Below, in pieces: positions 1-6,770 of a stretch of DNA of 8,434 nucleotides (positions are counted from its first letter, which is position 1; each line of letters begins with the position of its first letter). This DNA is from Elusimicrobiota bacterium (GTDB taxonomy: Bacteria; Elusimicrobiota; UBA5214; JBBAAG01), in the NCBI GenBank assembly GCA_041658405.1, contig JBBAAG010000106.1:1-8434 (forward strand). Reading direction: 5' to 3'. Position numbers and translations under genes: made by a program. The notes beneath the pieces were generated by a model, which made no database searches, was not told the origin of the DNA, and saw only the letters and a program-made list of their open reading frames with translations.

Positions 1-1
1 C

Positions 2-841
2 GGGCATAAACCTGCATTTGTGGGATATGTCGGTAAAAATATGGTGGATGCTGTGGCGGTAGGCGAAATATTTTCGTCACCGACAGCGAAAGCGTTTTTT
101 GATGCGTTCAAAGCAGCAAATTCAGGTAAAGGTGTTGCGTGTCTCTACGGCAATTATGCCGGGGATAATATGAACGTCAAGATGGCGAGAGAGTTTGCTG
201 AAGAGGAAGGTATTACCGTAAAAACTGTTGTTGCAAACGATGATGTAGCATCCGCACCAAAGACTGAGATGCACAAACGCCGCGGGGTTGCGGGTGAAAT
301 ACTTATGTGGAAAGTTGGTGGTGCGAAAGCTGCAAAAGGCGGCTCGCTCGATGAAGTAATCACAGCAGCGCAAAAAGCGATTAGTAATACGCGTAGTGTT
401 GGTATTGGGCTTACCCCATGTACAATTCCCGCGGTGGGCAAGCCAAATTTTAAGATCGCGGATGGAACAATGGAGCTCGGTATCGGGCATCATGGCGAGC
501 CTGGGATAAAGGTTACTGACCTAAAATCTGCTGATGAGATGGCAGCGATGATGTTAGACATTATTCTTCCAGATTACCCGTTTGTTAAAGGTGATGATGT
601 GGTGGTACTGGTTTCCGGCCTTGGTGCAACGCCTGTGATGGAACTATATATTCTCTTCAATAAAGTTGCTGATATTTTGAAGGAAAAAGGGATTAGTATC
701 CATAAATCGTATGTCGGTAACTACTTCACGTCGTTAGAGATGATGGGTGTGACATTAACCGTCATGAAACTAGATGCTGAACTAAAAGGCCTTATTGACG
801 AAGAAGCTAACTGTATGGGTTTACGCCAGTTTAGGGGTTAA
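2..841 (+). CDS. dhaK: Dihydroxyacetone kinase, DhaK subunit (5' truncated by window edge)
   Basis: DhaK binds dihydroxyacetone covalently as a hemiaminal and presents it to DhaL for phosphorylation to dihydroxyacetone phosphate in the cytosol. The frame is open from base 2, so about 50 N-terminal residues lie outside the window; 279 codons are visible against about 356 in E. coli. The GTG at 20 is internal. All three substrate-site residues of the family can be seen: the His of the GHKP motif (5-7, E. coli His56), the Asp of NYAGDNMN (164-166, Asp109) and the covalent His of GIGHHGEPG (491-493, His218; the second of the two His). RRGVAGE and the C-terminal LVSGLGATPVMELY segment are also typical. 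It lies 63 bases upstream of dhaL. Substrates such as erythrulose phosphate precursors are known for some relatives, so the exact substrate is inferred. Confidence 0.95.
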   Translation, partial: GHKPAFVGYVGKNMVDAVAVGEIFSSPTAKAFFDAFKAANSGKGVACLYGNYAGDNMNVKMAREFAEEEGITVKTVVANDDVASAPKTEMHKRRGVAGEILMWKVGGAKAAKGGSLDEVITAAQKAISNTRSVGIGLTPCTIPAVGKPNFKIADGTMELGIGHHGEPGIKVTDLKSADEMAAMMLDIILPDYPFVKGDDVVVLVSGLGATPVMELYILFNKVADILKEKGISIHKSYVGNYFTSLEMMGVTLTVMKLDAELKGLIDEEANCMGLRQFRG

Positions 842-904
842 TATAGATTATACGGGCTCAAGAAAACGTATTAAAGAGTTTGAGAATAAAAGGAGTGTGT
901 TTCA

Positions 905-1555
905 ATGGCTGACAAGTTTACGAATGATGCCGGTAGCGCGGTAGTGTTTGGGTTGATCCAAACTATTCAGGATAATACGAAGTATCTTAGTGAAGTTGAT
1001 GGCGCGATTGGGGATGGTGACCACGGGGTTAATATGAATAAAGGGTTCACGATGTGCCAAAAACGGTTGGAGAACACAAAAGTAACTCTTTCCTCCGGGT
1101 TGAACACACTTGGAAAAATATTGGTGATGGAAATCGGCGGGTCCATGGGCCCGTTGTACGGAACTATTTTTATTGAAATGTCAAAAGCGTGTAAGGATAA
1201 GGCGGAGATTGACAAAACTGTTTACGGTAATGTCTTCACCGCTGCGCTTACGGGATTACAGGCGCTGGTACAGGCAAAGGTTGGGGATAAAACGTTGATG
1301 GATACTCTTATCCCTGCAGTGGAAGCATACAACGCAGCGCTTGCGCAGAATAAAAGTTTTGAGGAATGCCTGTCTGCACTAAAAACTGCAGCCGAGAATG
1401 GTAAGAATTCAACTAAGGATATGGTTGCAAAAATTGGGCGTGCAAGCAGGTTGGGTGAGCGTTCCCGCGGAGTGCTTGATGCCGGAGCGACCTCGTGTAA
1501 TTTAATCCTGCAGTCAATGGCAGATACTGCTTTATTGTTACTTAAGAAATCATAA
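905..1555 (+). CDS. dhaL: Dihydroxyacetone kinase, DhaL subunit (nucleotide-binding)
   Basis: DhaL carries the nucleotide and transfers phosphate to the DhaK-bound ketose. The 216-residue length matches the family (E. coli 210). The Mg-ADP/ATP site motif DGAIGDGDHGVNM supplies three Asp ligands, D32, D37 and D39, with the same spacing as E. coli D30, D35 and D37. Further family blocks are GGSMGPLYGTIF (about 80-91) and LGERSRGVLDAGATS (about 183-197). The ATG start is preceded by AGGAG (891-895) with a 9-base spacer. In PTS-type systems DhaL keeps its ADP and is rephosphorylated by DhaM. No dhaM lies downstream here; the next gene is a radical SAM gene. The phosphate donor, PEP through DhaM or ATP, cannot be decided from this window. 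Confidence 0.95.
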   Translation: MADKFTNDAGSAVVFGLIQTIQDNTKYLSEVDGAIGDGDHGVNMNKGFTMCQKRLENTKVTLSSGLNTLGKILVMEIGGSMGPLYGTIFIEMSKACKDKAEIDKTVYGNVFTAALTGLQALVQAKVGDKTLMDTLIPAVEAYNAALAQNKSFEECLSALKTAAENGKNSTKDMVAKIGRASRLGERSRGVLDAGATSCNLILQSMADTALLLLKKS

Positions 1556-1558
1556 GAA

Positions 1559-3268
1559 GTGAGTGTGAATACAAATTTTATACCCACTACCCGTGAAGAA
1601 CTTAACGAGCGCGGGTGGGCGCAACCTGATATCATTATTGTTACGGGTGATACTTATATTGACAGCCCGTTTATCGGCGCAGCGGTTATCGGCCGTGTGC
1701 TTGAATCTGCAGGGTATAAAGTTGGGATCATAGCGCAGCCTACCACAAGGTCAGGGGTTGATATTACACGGCTGGGTGAACCACGGTTATTCTGGGGTAT
1801 TACCGCAGGGTCGGTTGATTCGTTAGTAGCAAACTTTACCGCCACAAGAAAATGGAGAAACGATGATGACTACACCCCGGGCGGGGATAATACGCATCGT
1901 CCTAACCGCGCGTGTATGGTTTATGCGAACCTTATCCGCCAACACTATAAACCGGCAAAGCCTATAGTTCTCGGCGGGGTGGAGGCTAGCCTTCGCCGTA
2001 TTGCGCATTATGATTTTTGGGATAACGCTGTACGCCGGTCGTTAGTATTCGATGCGAAGGCGGATATTATTGTTTATGGTATGGGTGAGAAAGCGATAGT
2101 GGAACTCGCAGGGAAAATGGGCCGCGGGGAAGATTTTCGTGATACCCGCGGAATATGTTATATCTCCAAAACGCCAGTGGAAGGATATCTTGAATTACCT
2201 TCATACGAACAGGTTGCGAAGGATAAAGAAAAGTTTATTGGAATGTTTAAAATATTCTCACAAAATAATGACCCTATGGACGCACGCGGGTTGATGCAGC
2301 AGCATGCGGGACGGTATCTCATACAAAACCCGCCGCAGCCATACCTATCGATGGAAGAGTTTGACCGCGTGAATGAACTCGCGTATACCCGCGAGGTGCA
2401 TCCGTTTTACGCAAAGGATGGGTACGTTGTTGCGCAGGATACTGTTAAATATTCAATCACTGCAACGAGGGGATGTTTTGGGGGCTGCGCGTTCTGCAGT
2501 ATTGCGTTACACCAGGGGAATAATGTTATCTCGCGCAGTGTAGAATCTATAGAACGTGAAGCAGGGATGATCACCGGCCTAACCGGATCCAACGGTATGA
2601 TAAGTGACGTTGGTGGCCCTACTGGGAATATGTACGGTATGGCCTGTGCGTTAAGGGAAAAGGGTAAACCGTGTAAAACCCATGAGTGTTTATTCCCAAA
2701 GAAATGCGTTAATCTTAATGGCTCACATGAAAAACTGATTGCCTTACTCCGTGCGGTACGGAAAGTTAAGGGCGTACGTAAAGTTGCATTAGCTTCAGGA
2801 ATACGCCATGATCTTGTAGTTTTGGATGAAGAGTTTGGGAAAGAGTACCTCCGCGAGCTTGTGGAGTACCATACGTCGGGACAACTGAAACTCGCACCGG
2901 AACATACTGACGAGAAGGTGTTACGCCTCATGCGTAAACCATCAGCGTCATACCTGCTGAAGTTTAAGGAAGAACATGATAAGCTTACGTCTAAGATGAG
3001 AAGGAAACAGTTTCTTACCTACTACTTCATCGCAGCGCATCCCGGGTGTTGGTATAAAGAGATGGAACGTTTACGCGTGTTTATCGATGAATACCTGAAG
3101 ATCACGCCGGAACAGGTGCAGATTTATACGCCTCTGCCGTCAACATGGTCCGCTGTGATGTACTATACGGGAATTGATCCGTTTACCGATGAACGCTTAA
3201 TTGTAGAGTATGATAATAAGAAAAAACAAAGGCAAAAAGATATTGTTACCAAACAAGCAAGGGAGTAA
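1559..3268 (+). CDS. ygiQ: YgiQ-family (UPF0313) radical SAM protein, short C-terminus
   Basis: This is a member of the uncharacterised YgiQ family of radical SAM enzymes; no reaction is firmly known to me. The N-terminal part follows E. coli YgiQ closely (REELNERGW, DIIIVTGDTYIDSP, VGIIAQP, LGGVEASLRR, AHYDFWDNAVRRS). The 4Fe-4S motif CFGGCAFC is intact as C306, C310 and C313 (CxxxCxxC). LKLAPEHTDEKVLRLMRKP and the HPGC segment complete the radical SAM core. The start is GTG at 1559, 3 bases after dhaL, with only a weak ribosome site, which suggests translational coupling; GTG at 1565 is an alternative. At 569 residues it is much shorter than E. coli YgiQ (739) and keeps only the beginning of the C-terminal DUF3362 region. 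Its last codons are duplicated at 7270-7317. Confidence 0.93.
   Translation: MSVNTNFIPTTREELNERGWAQPDIIIVTGDTYIDSPFIGAAVIGRVLESAGYKVGIIAQPTTRSGVDITRLGEPRLFWGITAGSVDSLVANFTATRKWRNDDDYTPGGDNTHRPNRACMVYANLIRQHYKPAKPIVLGGVEASLRRIAHYDFWDNAVRRSLVFDAKADIIVYGMGEKAIVELAGKMGRGEDFRDTRGICYISKTPVEGYLELPSYEQVAKDKEKFIGMFKIFSQNNDPMDARGLMQQHAGRYLIQNPPQPYLSMEEFDRVNELAYTREVHPFYAKDGYVVAQDTVKYSITATRGCFGGCAFCSIALHQGNNVISRSVESIEREAGMITGLTGSNGMISDVGGPTGNMYGMACALREKGKPCKTHECLFPKKCVNLNGSHEKLIALLRAVRKVKGVRKVALASGIRHDLVVLDEEFGKEYLRELVEYHTSGQLKLAPEHTDEKVLRLMRKPSASYLLKFKEEHDKLTSKMRRKQFLTYYFIAAHPGCWYKEMERLRVFIDEYLKITPEQVQIYTPLPSTWSAVMYYTGIDPFTDERLIVEYDNKKKQRQKDIVTKQARE
3201..3248 (+). repeat. Direct repeat, left copy (ygiQ 3' end)
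   Basis: This segment lies inside intact ygiQ and encodes the tail with VEYDNKKKQRQKDIV. It matches 7270-7317 in the same orientation at 46 of 48 bases, and bases 3201-3234 are identical to 7270-7303. The differences at 3235 and 3238 are A here and G in the right copy. Both fall at third codon positions (CAA/CAG Gln and AAA/AAG Lys). Similarity stops at 3249, where the two copies encode different last residues. Confidence 0.93.
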
Positions 3269-3320
3269 TGATTAATGTTAGGTAACTTGTGTGAAGAAAT
3301 ACAAAGAGGGATAGAATAAC

Positions 3321-3416
3321 ATGAAAAACAGTAAAGTGACGTACATTTCTGCCAGTAAGTTACCCGGGAAGAAATTGTTTAACACCATTCACCAATACCC
3401 TAATATTGGTATTTAA
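3321..3416 (+). CDS. Possible 31-residue ORF, or truncated gene start
   Basis: An ATG at 3321 opens 31 codons ending in TAA. AGAGGG lies 10 bases upstream and could be a ribosome site. The predicted peptide begins MKNSKVTYISASKLPGKKLF and shows no signal peptide or membrane segment. The first 20 residues look more like a gene start than random sequence, and they distantly recall the N-termini of DUF362-type proteins (SKVYF-like). That resemblance is weak and from memory. It could be the surviving 5' end of a gene that once followed ygiQ and was cut when the AT-rich block arrived. It could equally be chance. Confidence 0.25.
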   Translation: MKNSKVTYISASKLPGKKLFNTIHQYPNIGI

Positions 3417-3515
3417 CCTGTAGTTAAGAAAAGATTCATATCTCAATATTATATTGTTTCGAAAACACACCCAAAACTCACTCGTTTATTAAATTACTAC
3501 AAGTATTAGTGCTAC

Positions 3516-3544
3516 TTGACTGATGGTAATATATTTGTTACAAT
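3516..3544 (+). promoter_or_regulatory. Sigma70-type promoter for the envelope gene run
   Basis: The -35 box TTGACT (3516-3521) and the -10 box TACAAT (3539-3544) are separated by exactly 17 bases. Each differs from consensus at one position. Transcription would begin near 3551, giving a leader of about 20 bases before the ATG at 3573 and its ribosome site. The segment follows a long AT-rich non-coding stretch, as expected for a promoter. It would drive the five genes from 3573 to 7228, since no clear terminator was seen between them. Confidence 0.7.
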
Positions 3545-3561
3545 AACTAACAAAATCGTGT

Positions 3562-3565
3562 GGAG
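3562..3565 (+). promoter_or_regulatory. Ribosome binding site fixing the start at 3573
   Basis: GGAG with a 7-base spacer precedes ATG 3573, and a signal peptide starts exactly there. This supports 3573 over the in-frame TTG at 3516, which is part of the -35 box. Confidence 0.75.
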
Positions 3566-3572
3566 AAATAAC

Positions 3573-5342
3573 ATGAAACGTCTATTGTTTTGGTCAATCG
3601 TACTTAGTTTACTCGCTTATATGTCTATTTCAGCATATAGCGGCGGATTAAAGTTTGGTATTACCGATGCTTTAAAAGATTCTGCGGAAAAACTCGACCA
3701 AAAAGTTGATGAATATAACGTTGCATTGCAGAACAATAACGGCGGAAATAGTACTATCCCGAGTTCACCAGGTAATTTACTAGCCACAACAATATCATCT
3801 ACTCAAATAAACCTTACATGGACAGACAATTCGTCTAACGAAACCGGGTTCCGTATTGAACGGAAAACTGGTACGACAGGTACATATTCGCAAATTGTTA
3901 TAGTTAAAGCTAATATCAAAGCTTACAACAACACTGGCCTGTATACAGGTACGAAGTATTATTATCGTATTCGCGCATATAATAATATTGGCAACTCGGC
4001 ATATTCTGCGGAATCATTCACCACTACTAGCGGTACACCTGACACAACACCACCAACGATACCTACATTGTTATCTCCAAACAATGGTGGAACATCAATT
4101 ACTGCGACACCAGTATTCGATTGGTCTGATGTGTCAGACGCTAGCGGGACAACATACGGCCTACAATTATCAAATAGTTCGGGTTTTACAAATACGGTTA
4201 TTGACCAAACTGAGTTGACAAGTTCAGACTATATAGTAACAACAACTCTTAGTAACGGTACCTACTACTGGCGTGTTCGCGCAAAAGATGGTGTTGGGAA
4301 TTATAGTAGTTGGACAAGTGCTTTTATTTTAATAGTATCAGTAAGTGGTAGCATTCCTGGCGCGCCAAGTAATCTTCAAACAAGTGTAATATCATCAAGC
4401 CAAATAGATCTTACATGGACAGATAATTCGTCTAACGAAACAGGGTTCCGTATTGAACGGAAAACTGATACAAGTGGAACTTACAGCGAGATTGCTACGG
4501 TAACAGCAAATGCTGCAAGTTATAGTAGTACTGGTTTATCCGCGAGTACACAGTATTATTACAGGGTACGAGCTTATAATAATTCGGGAAATTCGTCATA
4601 TTCAGCAGAAGCTAATGCAACAACTCAATCTTCTGGCGGGACTGCTACCGAAGGTATGGTACTTGTTCCCGCGGGAAGTTTTACGATGGGAACTGGAAAT
4701 GGAACAGTATATCTTGATGCTTATTATATCGACAAATACGAAGTTACAAACGGGCAATTCAAGAAGTTTATGGATGCGGGTGGGTATAGTAATTCGTCTT
4801 ATTGGACTTCTGAAGGTTGGGTATGGAAAACAAGTAATACTATTACTAGGCCATTATTATGGACAGATTCAAATACTGGATTTTCTGCCTCTAGTGGCAC
4901 AATATTGCCCGTGATGGTTACATGGTATGAAGCATATGCATATACGAAATGGGCAGGGAAACGGTTACCAACCGAAGCTGAGTGGGAAAAAGCGGCAAGA
5001 GGTACAGATAAAAGAACTTACCCTTGGGGAAACACATGGCATGACAATTATTGTAATTGGTTTGATCAGTCTTACTATGGAGTTGGATACCTGGATGGAT
5101 ATGATGTATTTCATACTGCACCGGTTGGAAACTATGAGAATGGGAAAAGTCCATACGGATGCTATGACATGGCTGGAAATGTGTTTGAATGGTGTAACGA
5201 TTGGTATGATCCTAAATTGACAGTGTATGGGAAGGTAATACGTGGAGGCTCATTTCTGTTTCCTTCCACATATTGTATGACAACAACACGTTCGCCTTCA
5301 CATCTTGAGGCGGTGTGCAACGGATTCCGTTGTGCAAAATAA
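3573..5342 (+). CDS. Secreted protein with FN3 repeats and a C-terminal FGE-sulfatase (SUMF1-like) domain
   Basis: The 589-residue product starts with a signal peptide (KR, then a hydrophobic run, then an AYS-type cleavage near residue 24; no lipobox Cys). A short charged stretch follows, then an FN3 domain (about 62-154), an Ig/FN3-like domain (about 156-258, with YYWRVRAKDGVGNYS), a second FN3 domain (about 260-353), and an FGE-sulfatase domain (about 359-589). The last shows MVLVPAGSFTMGT, KRLPTEAEWEKAARG, YPWGN, YDMAGNVFEWCNDWYD, VIRGGS and the terminal GFRCA. Genuine FGE oxidises a sulfatase Cys to formylglycine using two Cys. Here the second is present (C568, in TYC) but the first is Phe563. 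A binding, scaffold or other modifying role is therefore as likely as true FGE activity. No sulfatase gene is in the window. The protein probably acts in the periplasm or outside the cell. Confidence 0.9.
   Translation: MKRLLFWSIVLSLLAYMSISAYSGGLKFGITDALKDSAEKLDQKVDEYNVALQNNNGGNSTIPSSPGNLLATTISSTQINLTWTDNSSNETGFRIERKTGTTGTYSQIVIVKANIKAYNNTGLYTGTKYYYRIRAYNNIGNSAYSAESFTTTSGTPDTTPPTIPTLLSPNNGGTSITATPVFDWSDVSDASGTTYGLQLSNSSGFTNTVIDQTELTSSDYIVTTTLSNGTYYWRVRAKDGVGNYSSWTSAFILIVSVSGSIPGAPSNLQTSVISSSQIDLTWTDNSSNETGFRIERKTDTSGTYSEIATVTANAASYSSTGLSASTQYYYRVRAYNNSGNSSYSAEANATTQSSGGTATEGMVLVPAGSFTMGTGNGTVYLDAYYIDKYEVTNGQFKKFMDAGGYSNSSYWTSEGWVWKTSNTITRPLLWTDSNTGFSASSGTILPVMVTWYEAYAYTKWAGKRLPTEAEWEKAARGTDKRTYPWGNTWHDNYCNWFDQSYYGVGYLDGYDVFHTAPVGNYENGKSPYGCYDMAGNVFEWCNDWYDPKLTVYGKVIRGGSFLFPSTYCMTTTRSPSHLEAVCNGFRCAK
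3792..3870 (+). repeat. Intragenic FN3 DNA repeat, copy 1
   Basis: This segment of the first FN3 domain matches 4389-4467 at 72 of 79 bases by hand alignment, including a shared run ending GAACGGAAAACTG. It encodes the LTWTDNSSNETGFRIERKT core. The DNA-level identity exceeds that of the rest of the two domains, suggesting recent duplication or gene conversion. Confidence 0.88.
4389..4467 (+). repeat. Intragenic FN3 DNA repeat, copy 2
   Basis: This is the second copy, inside the later FN3 domain, offset 597 bases from copy 1. Outside this 79-base core the two domains drift apart at the DNA level but keep the same protein pattern (YYYR.RAYNN.GNS.YSAE). Confidence 0.88.
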
Positions 5343-5378
5343 TTCACAAATTTATTCAAAAAGAGGATGGAAAGTTAA

Positions 5379-6065
5379 ATGAAATTCAAGGATAACGTGG
5401 AATTGACAAAGTATCTAGAAAAGAATTTTGATAAGTTGAGAGAAATGACTTACAAAAAATACGGAGGTCCTAGCGTCTATTTTCATATTCAAAGCATGAA
5501 AATGTTAAGAAAATGCAAGACTTCAGGGCAATACCTTAAACTCCTTAAGAACGAACACTTTGTAGAGTTGGTCTATGCGTCTGTAGCTTCATGGGGAATG
5601 CAAAGAATGGGTGGGCTTGGAATGGTGGATTTCGAAGATTTTAAAGAAGAGATTTTGAAAAACAAGGTTAATCTTGTTAAATTATCGACATCTCGATTAA
5701 GTAAAATCAGTGAAGTCGAAAAAGATATATTGGGTGATATTTTCGATAGAATGGAAATAATGAAATCTGATAGCCGACTTGTTTCTAATTCCAAATTACT
5801 GCACCATTTATTACCAGAATTGGTTCCTCCAATGGATCGGGCGCACGTGTTGAAGTATTTTCATAAACATCTCTCAACTAAAAACATCAAAAAAGAACGT
5901 TTAATATTTTTTGATATTATCGATAAATATAGAGAATTATTAATTGATTTGAAAGTCAAACCGAAAAATAAATATGATTTTGATACAAGTGAAATTAAAA
6001 TGGTTGACAATGCCTTGATGGGAATACCTAAAGATAAGTTAACCCCAAAAAAGAAGAAATCTTAG
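5379..6065 (+). CDS. Conserved-looking hypothetical protein, 228 residues
   Basis: I cannot assign a function. The product has no signal peptide or membrane segment, is rich in Lys and predicted mainly helical, and ends in a basic tail (PKKKKS), so it is probably cytosolic. Two dense motifs look like conserved-family signatures: SWGMQRMG (71-78) and a HHLLPELVPPMDR segment (142-154) whose Asp-Arg, His and Pro pattern could form a ligand or active site. I have an impression of similar hypothetical proteins with an LP.LVPP.DR motif, but no named family comes to mind. The ATG is preceded by GAGG (5363-5366) and a closer GGAAAG. It starts 36 bases after the FN3/FGE gene and ends 7 bases before the next gene, so it is probably in the same transcript. 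Its composition is strongly AT-rich (14 G+C in 60 bases at 5401). Confidence 0.85.
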   Translation: MKFKDNVELTKYLEKNFDKLREMTYKKYGGPSVYFHIQSMKMLRKCKTSGQYLKLLKNEHFVELVYASVASWGMQRMGGLGMVDFEDFKEEILKNKVNLVKLSTSRLSKISEVEKDILGDIFDRMEIMKSDSRLVSNSKLLHHLLPELVPPMDRAHVLKYFHKHLSTKNIKKERLIFFDIIDKYRELLIDLKVKPKNKYDFDTSEIKMVDNALMGIPKDKLTPKKKKS

Positions 6066-6072
6066 AAATACC

Positions 6073-6564
6073 TTGAAATTTATAGCATGTGTTTTCTTGT
6101 TAATAACTAGTGTTTTATCAACGCTACATGCGCAAAGTTTGTCTTTGGGGTTGAGATATCCCGGTTTGGCTCTAAAAGTTGGGTTATCCGATTCACTCGC
6201 AGTAGAATTGTGTTATTTGTCAAATCAGAATCTATCAAGCACGGGGTTTCGTGGACTCTTATATCCTAACCCTAAATCACAATTACGTACTTTTATTGGT
6301 GGGGAATATAATTTGCTAAATGCAAAAACGGATAAGTCAGAAAGTGCAGGTAATTATATGGGCGGTTTTATTGGGGCAGAACTATTCATAACTCCAAGTC
6401 TGAGTTTTACCGCTGACATTGGATATGGAACAATTAGTCTTACAGATACGGTTACAAGTGTTATACAAGAAGAGTCCTATCCGATTGTCAATGCTGGGAT
6501 CAACTACTATTTAGTAAATTCGAAAACAAACAAACAGAAATTAAATGAAAGAAAGGATAAATAG
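6073..6564 (+). CDS. Small signal-peptide protein, probable outer-membrane beta-barrel
   Basis: The 163-residue product starts with a clear signal peptide (MKFIACVFLLITSVLSTLHA, cleavage before Gln21). The mature part alternates hydrophobic and polar residues in short strands separated by turns, for example LALKVGLSDSLAVELCYLS, RTFIGGEYNLL, GGFIGAELFITPSLSFTADIGYG and YPIVNAGINYYLV. This resembles a small eight-stranded outer-membrane barrel. The tail after the last aromatic strand is hydrophilic and lysine-rich, which is unusual for a barrel that normally ends in an aromatic residue. The start is TTG at 6073; no ATG in frame gives an equally good signal peptide. The ribosome site is weak (AAGAAGAAA in the end of the previous gene), so coupling to that gene is likely. 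Specific function unknown. Confidence 0.75.
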   Translation: MKFIACVFLLITSVLSTLHAQSLSLGLRYPGLALKVGLSDSLAVELCYLSNQNLSSTGFRGLLYPNPKSQLRTFIGGEYNLLNAKTDKSESAGNYMGGFIGAELFITPSLSFTADIGYGTISLTDTVTSVIQEESYPIVNAGINYYLVNSKTNKQKLNERKDK

Positions 6565-6566
6565 AA

Positions 6567-6770
6567 ATGCAAGAATCTAATCATGTGGAATACAAAGTTA
6601 CCAAACATAAACTTTTAACAGGTATCACAGGTTCTAAACTAGCTCCTGAGTTTCAAGCAGAAATTAATGTTGAACTTAGAGACGAATGGGAAATAATACA
6701 TACAATTCCTATACGTGGTAGTACTGGTTTTACGGAAGTTGTCTGTATATGGCAAAAGGAGAAGAAATGA
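6567..6770 (+). CDS. DUF4177-like small protein
   Basis: The 67-residue product fits the pattern of DUF4177 proteins, which are small alpha/beta proteins of unknown role. It has a leading strand (VEYKVTKHKLL), a central amphipathic helix with a conserved-type EWEIIHTIP (about 40-48), a glycine-containing loop and a final strand (FTEVVCIWQKEK). The ATG follows the previous stop by 2 bases and has AAAGGA (6552-6557) with a 9-base spacer. It has no signal peptide, so it is presumably cytosolic. The stop TGA overlaps the next start as ATGA, which implies coupled translation with the BamE-like membrane protein. The family match is from pattern memory and is moderate. Confidence 0.75.
   Translation: MQESNHVEYKVTKHKLLTGITGSKLAPEFQAEINVELRDEWEIIHTIPIRGSTGFTEVVCIWQKEKK
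6756..6761 (+). promoter_or_regulatory. Ribosome binding site deciding the start at 6767
   Basis: AGGAG lies here with about 6 bases to ATG 6767. It would sit inside the reading frame if translation began at the upstream ATG 6749, which has no comparable site. ATG 6767 forms a 4-base ATGA overlap with the stop of the DUF4177-like gene. Confidence 0.75.

Noticed and set aside
122..493. Minus-strand ORFs inside dhaK, dhaL and ygiQ
   Set aside because: They are antisense to clearly conserved genes, have no ribosome sites and show no recognisable domains.
20..841. A complete gene starting at base 20
   Set aside because: The codon at 20 is GTG (Val) inside a conserved DhaK block; upstream codons GHKPAF belong to the same protein, so the gene is cut by the window edge.
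3245..3286. GTTACC/GGTAAC inverted repeat at the end of ygiQ
   Set aside because: Six-base arms 30 bases apart are expected by chance and have no counterpart at the right edge of the block.
3391..3410. Hairpin ACCAATA/TATTGGT as a terminator after ygiQ
   Set aside because: A 7-pair AT-rich stem with a 6-base loop and no T run; too weak to call.
3516..3572. N-terminal extension of the FN3/FGE protein from TTG 3516
   Set aside because: The TTG is part of a -35 box, and ATG 3573 has GGAG and begins a signal peptide.
4927..5220. Alternative-frame ORF inside the FGE-like domain
   Set aside because: It overlaps a strongly conserved domain in another frame and encodes no recognisable protein.
6749..6766. 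Earlier ATG start for the BamE-like gene
   Set aside because: No ribosome site precedes it; AGGAG at 6756-6760 is ideally placed for ATG 6767, which also gives an ATGA overlap.
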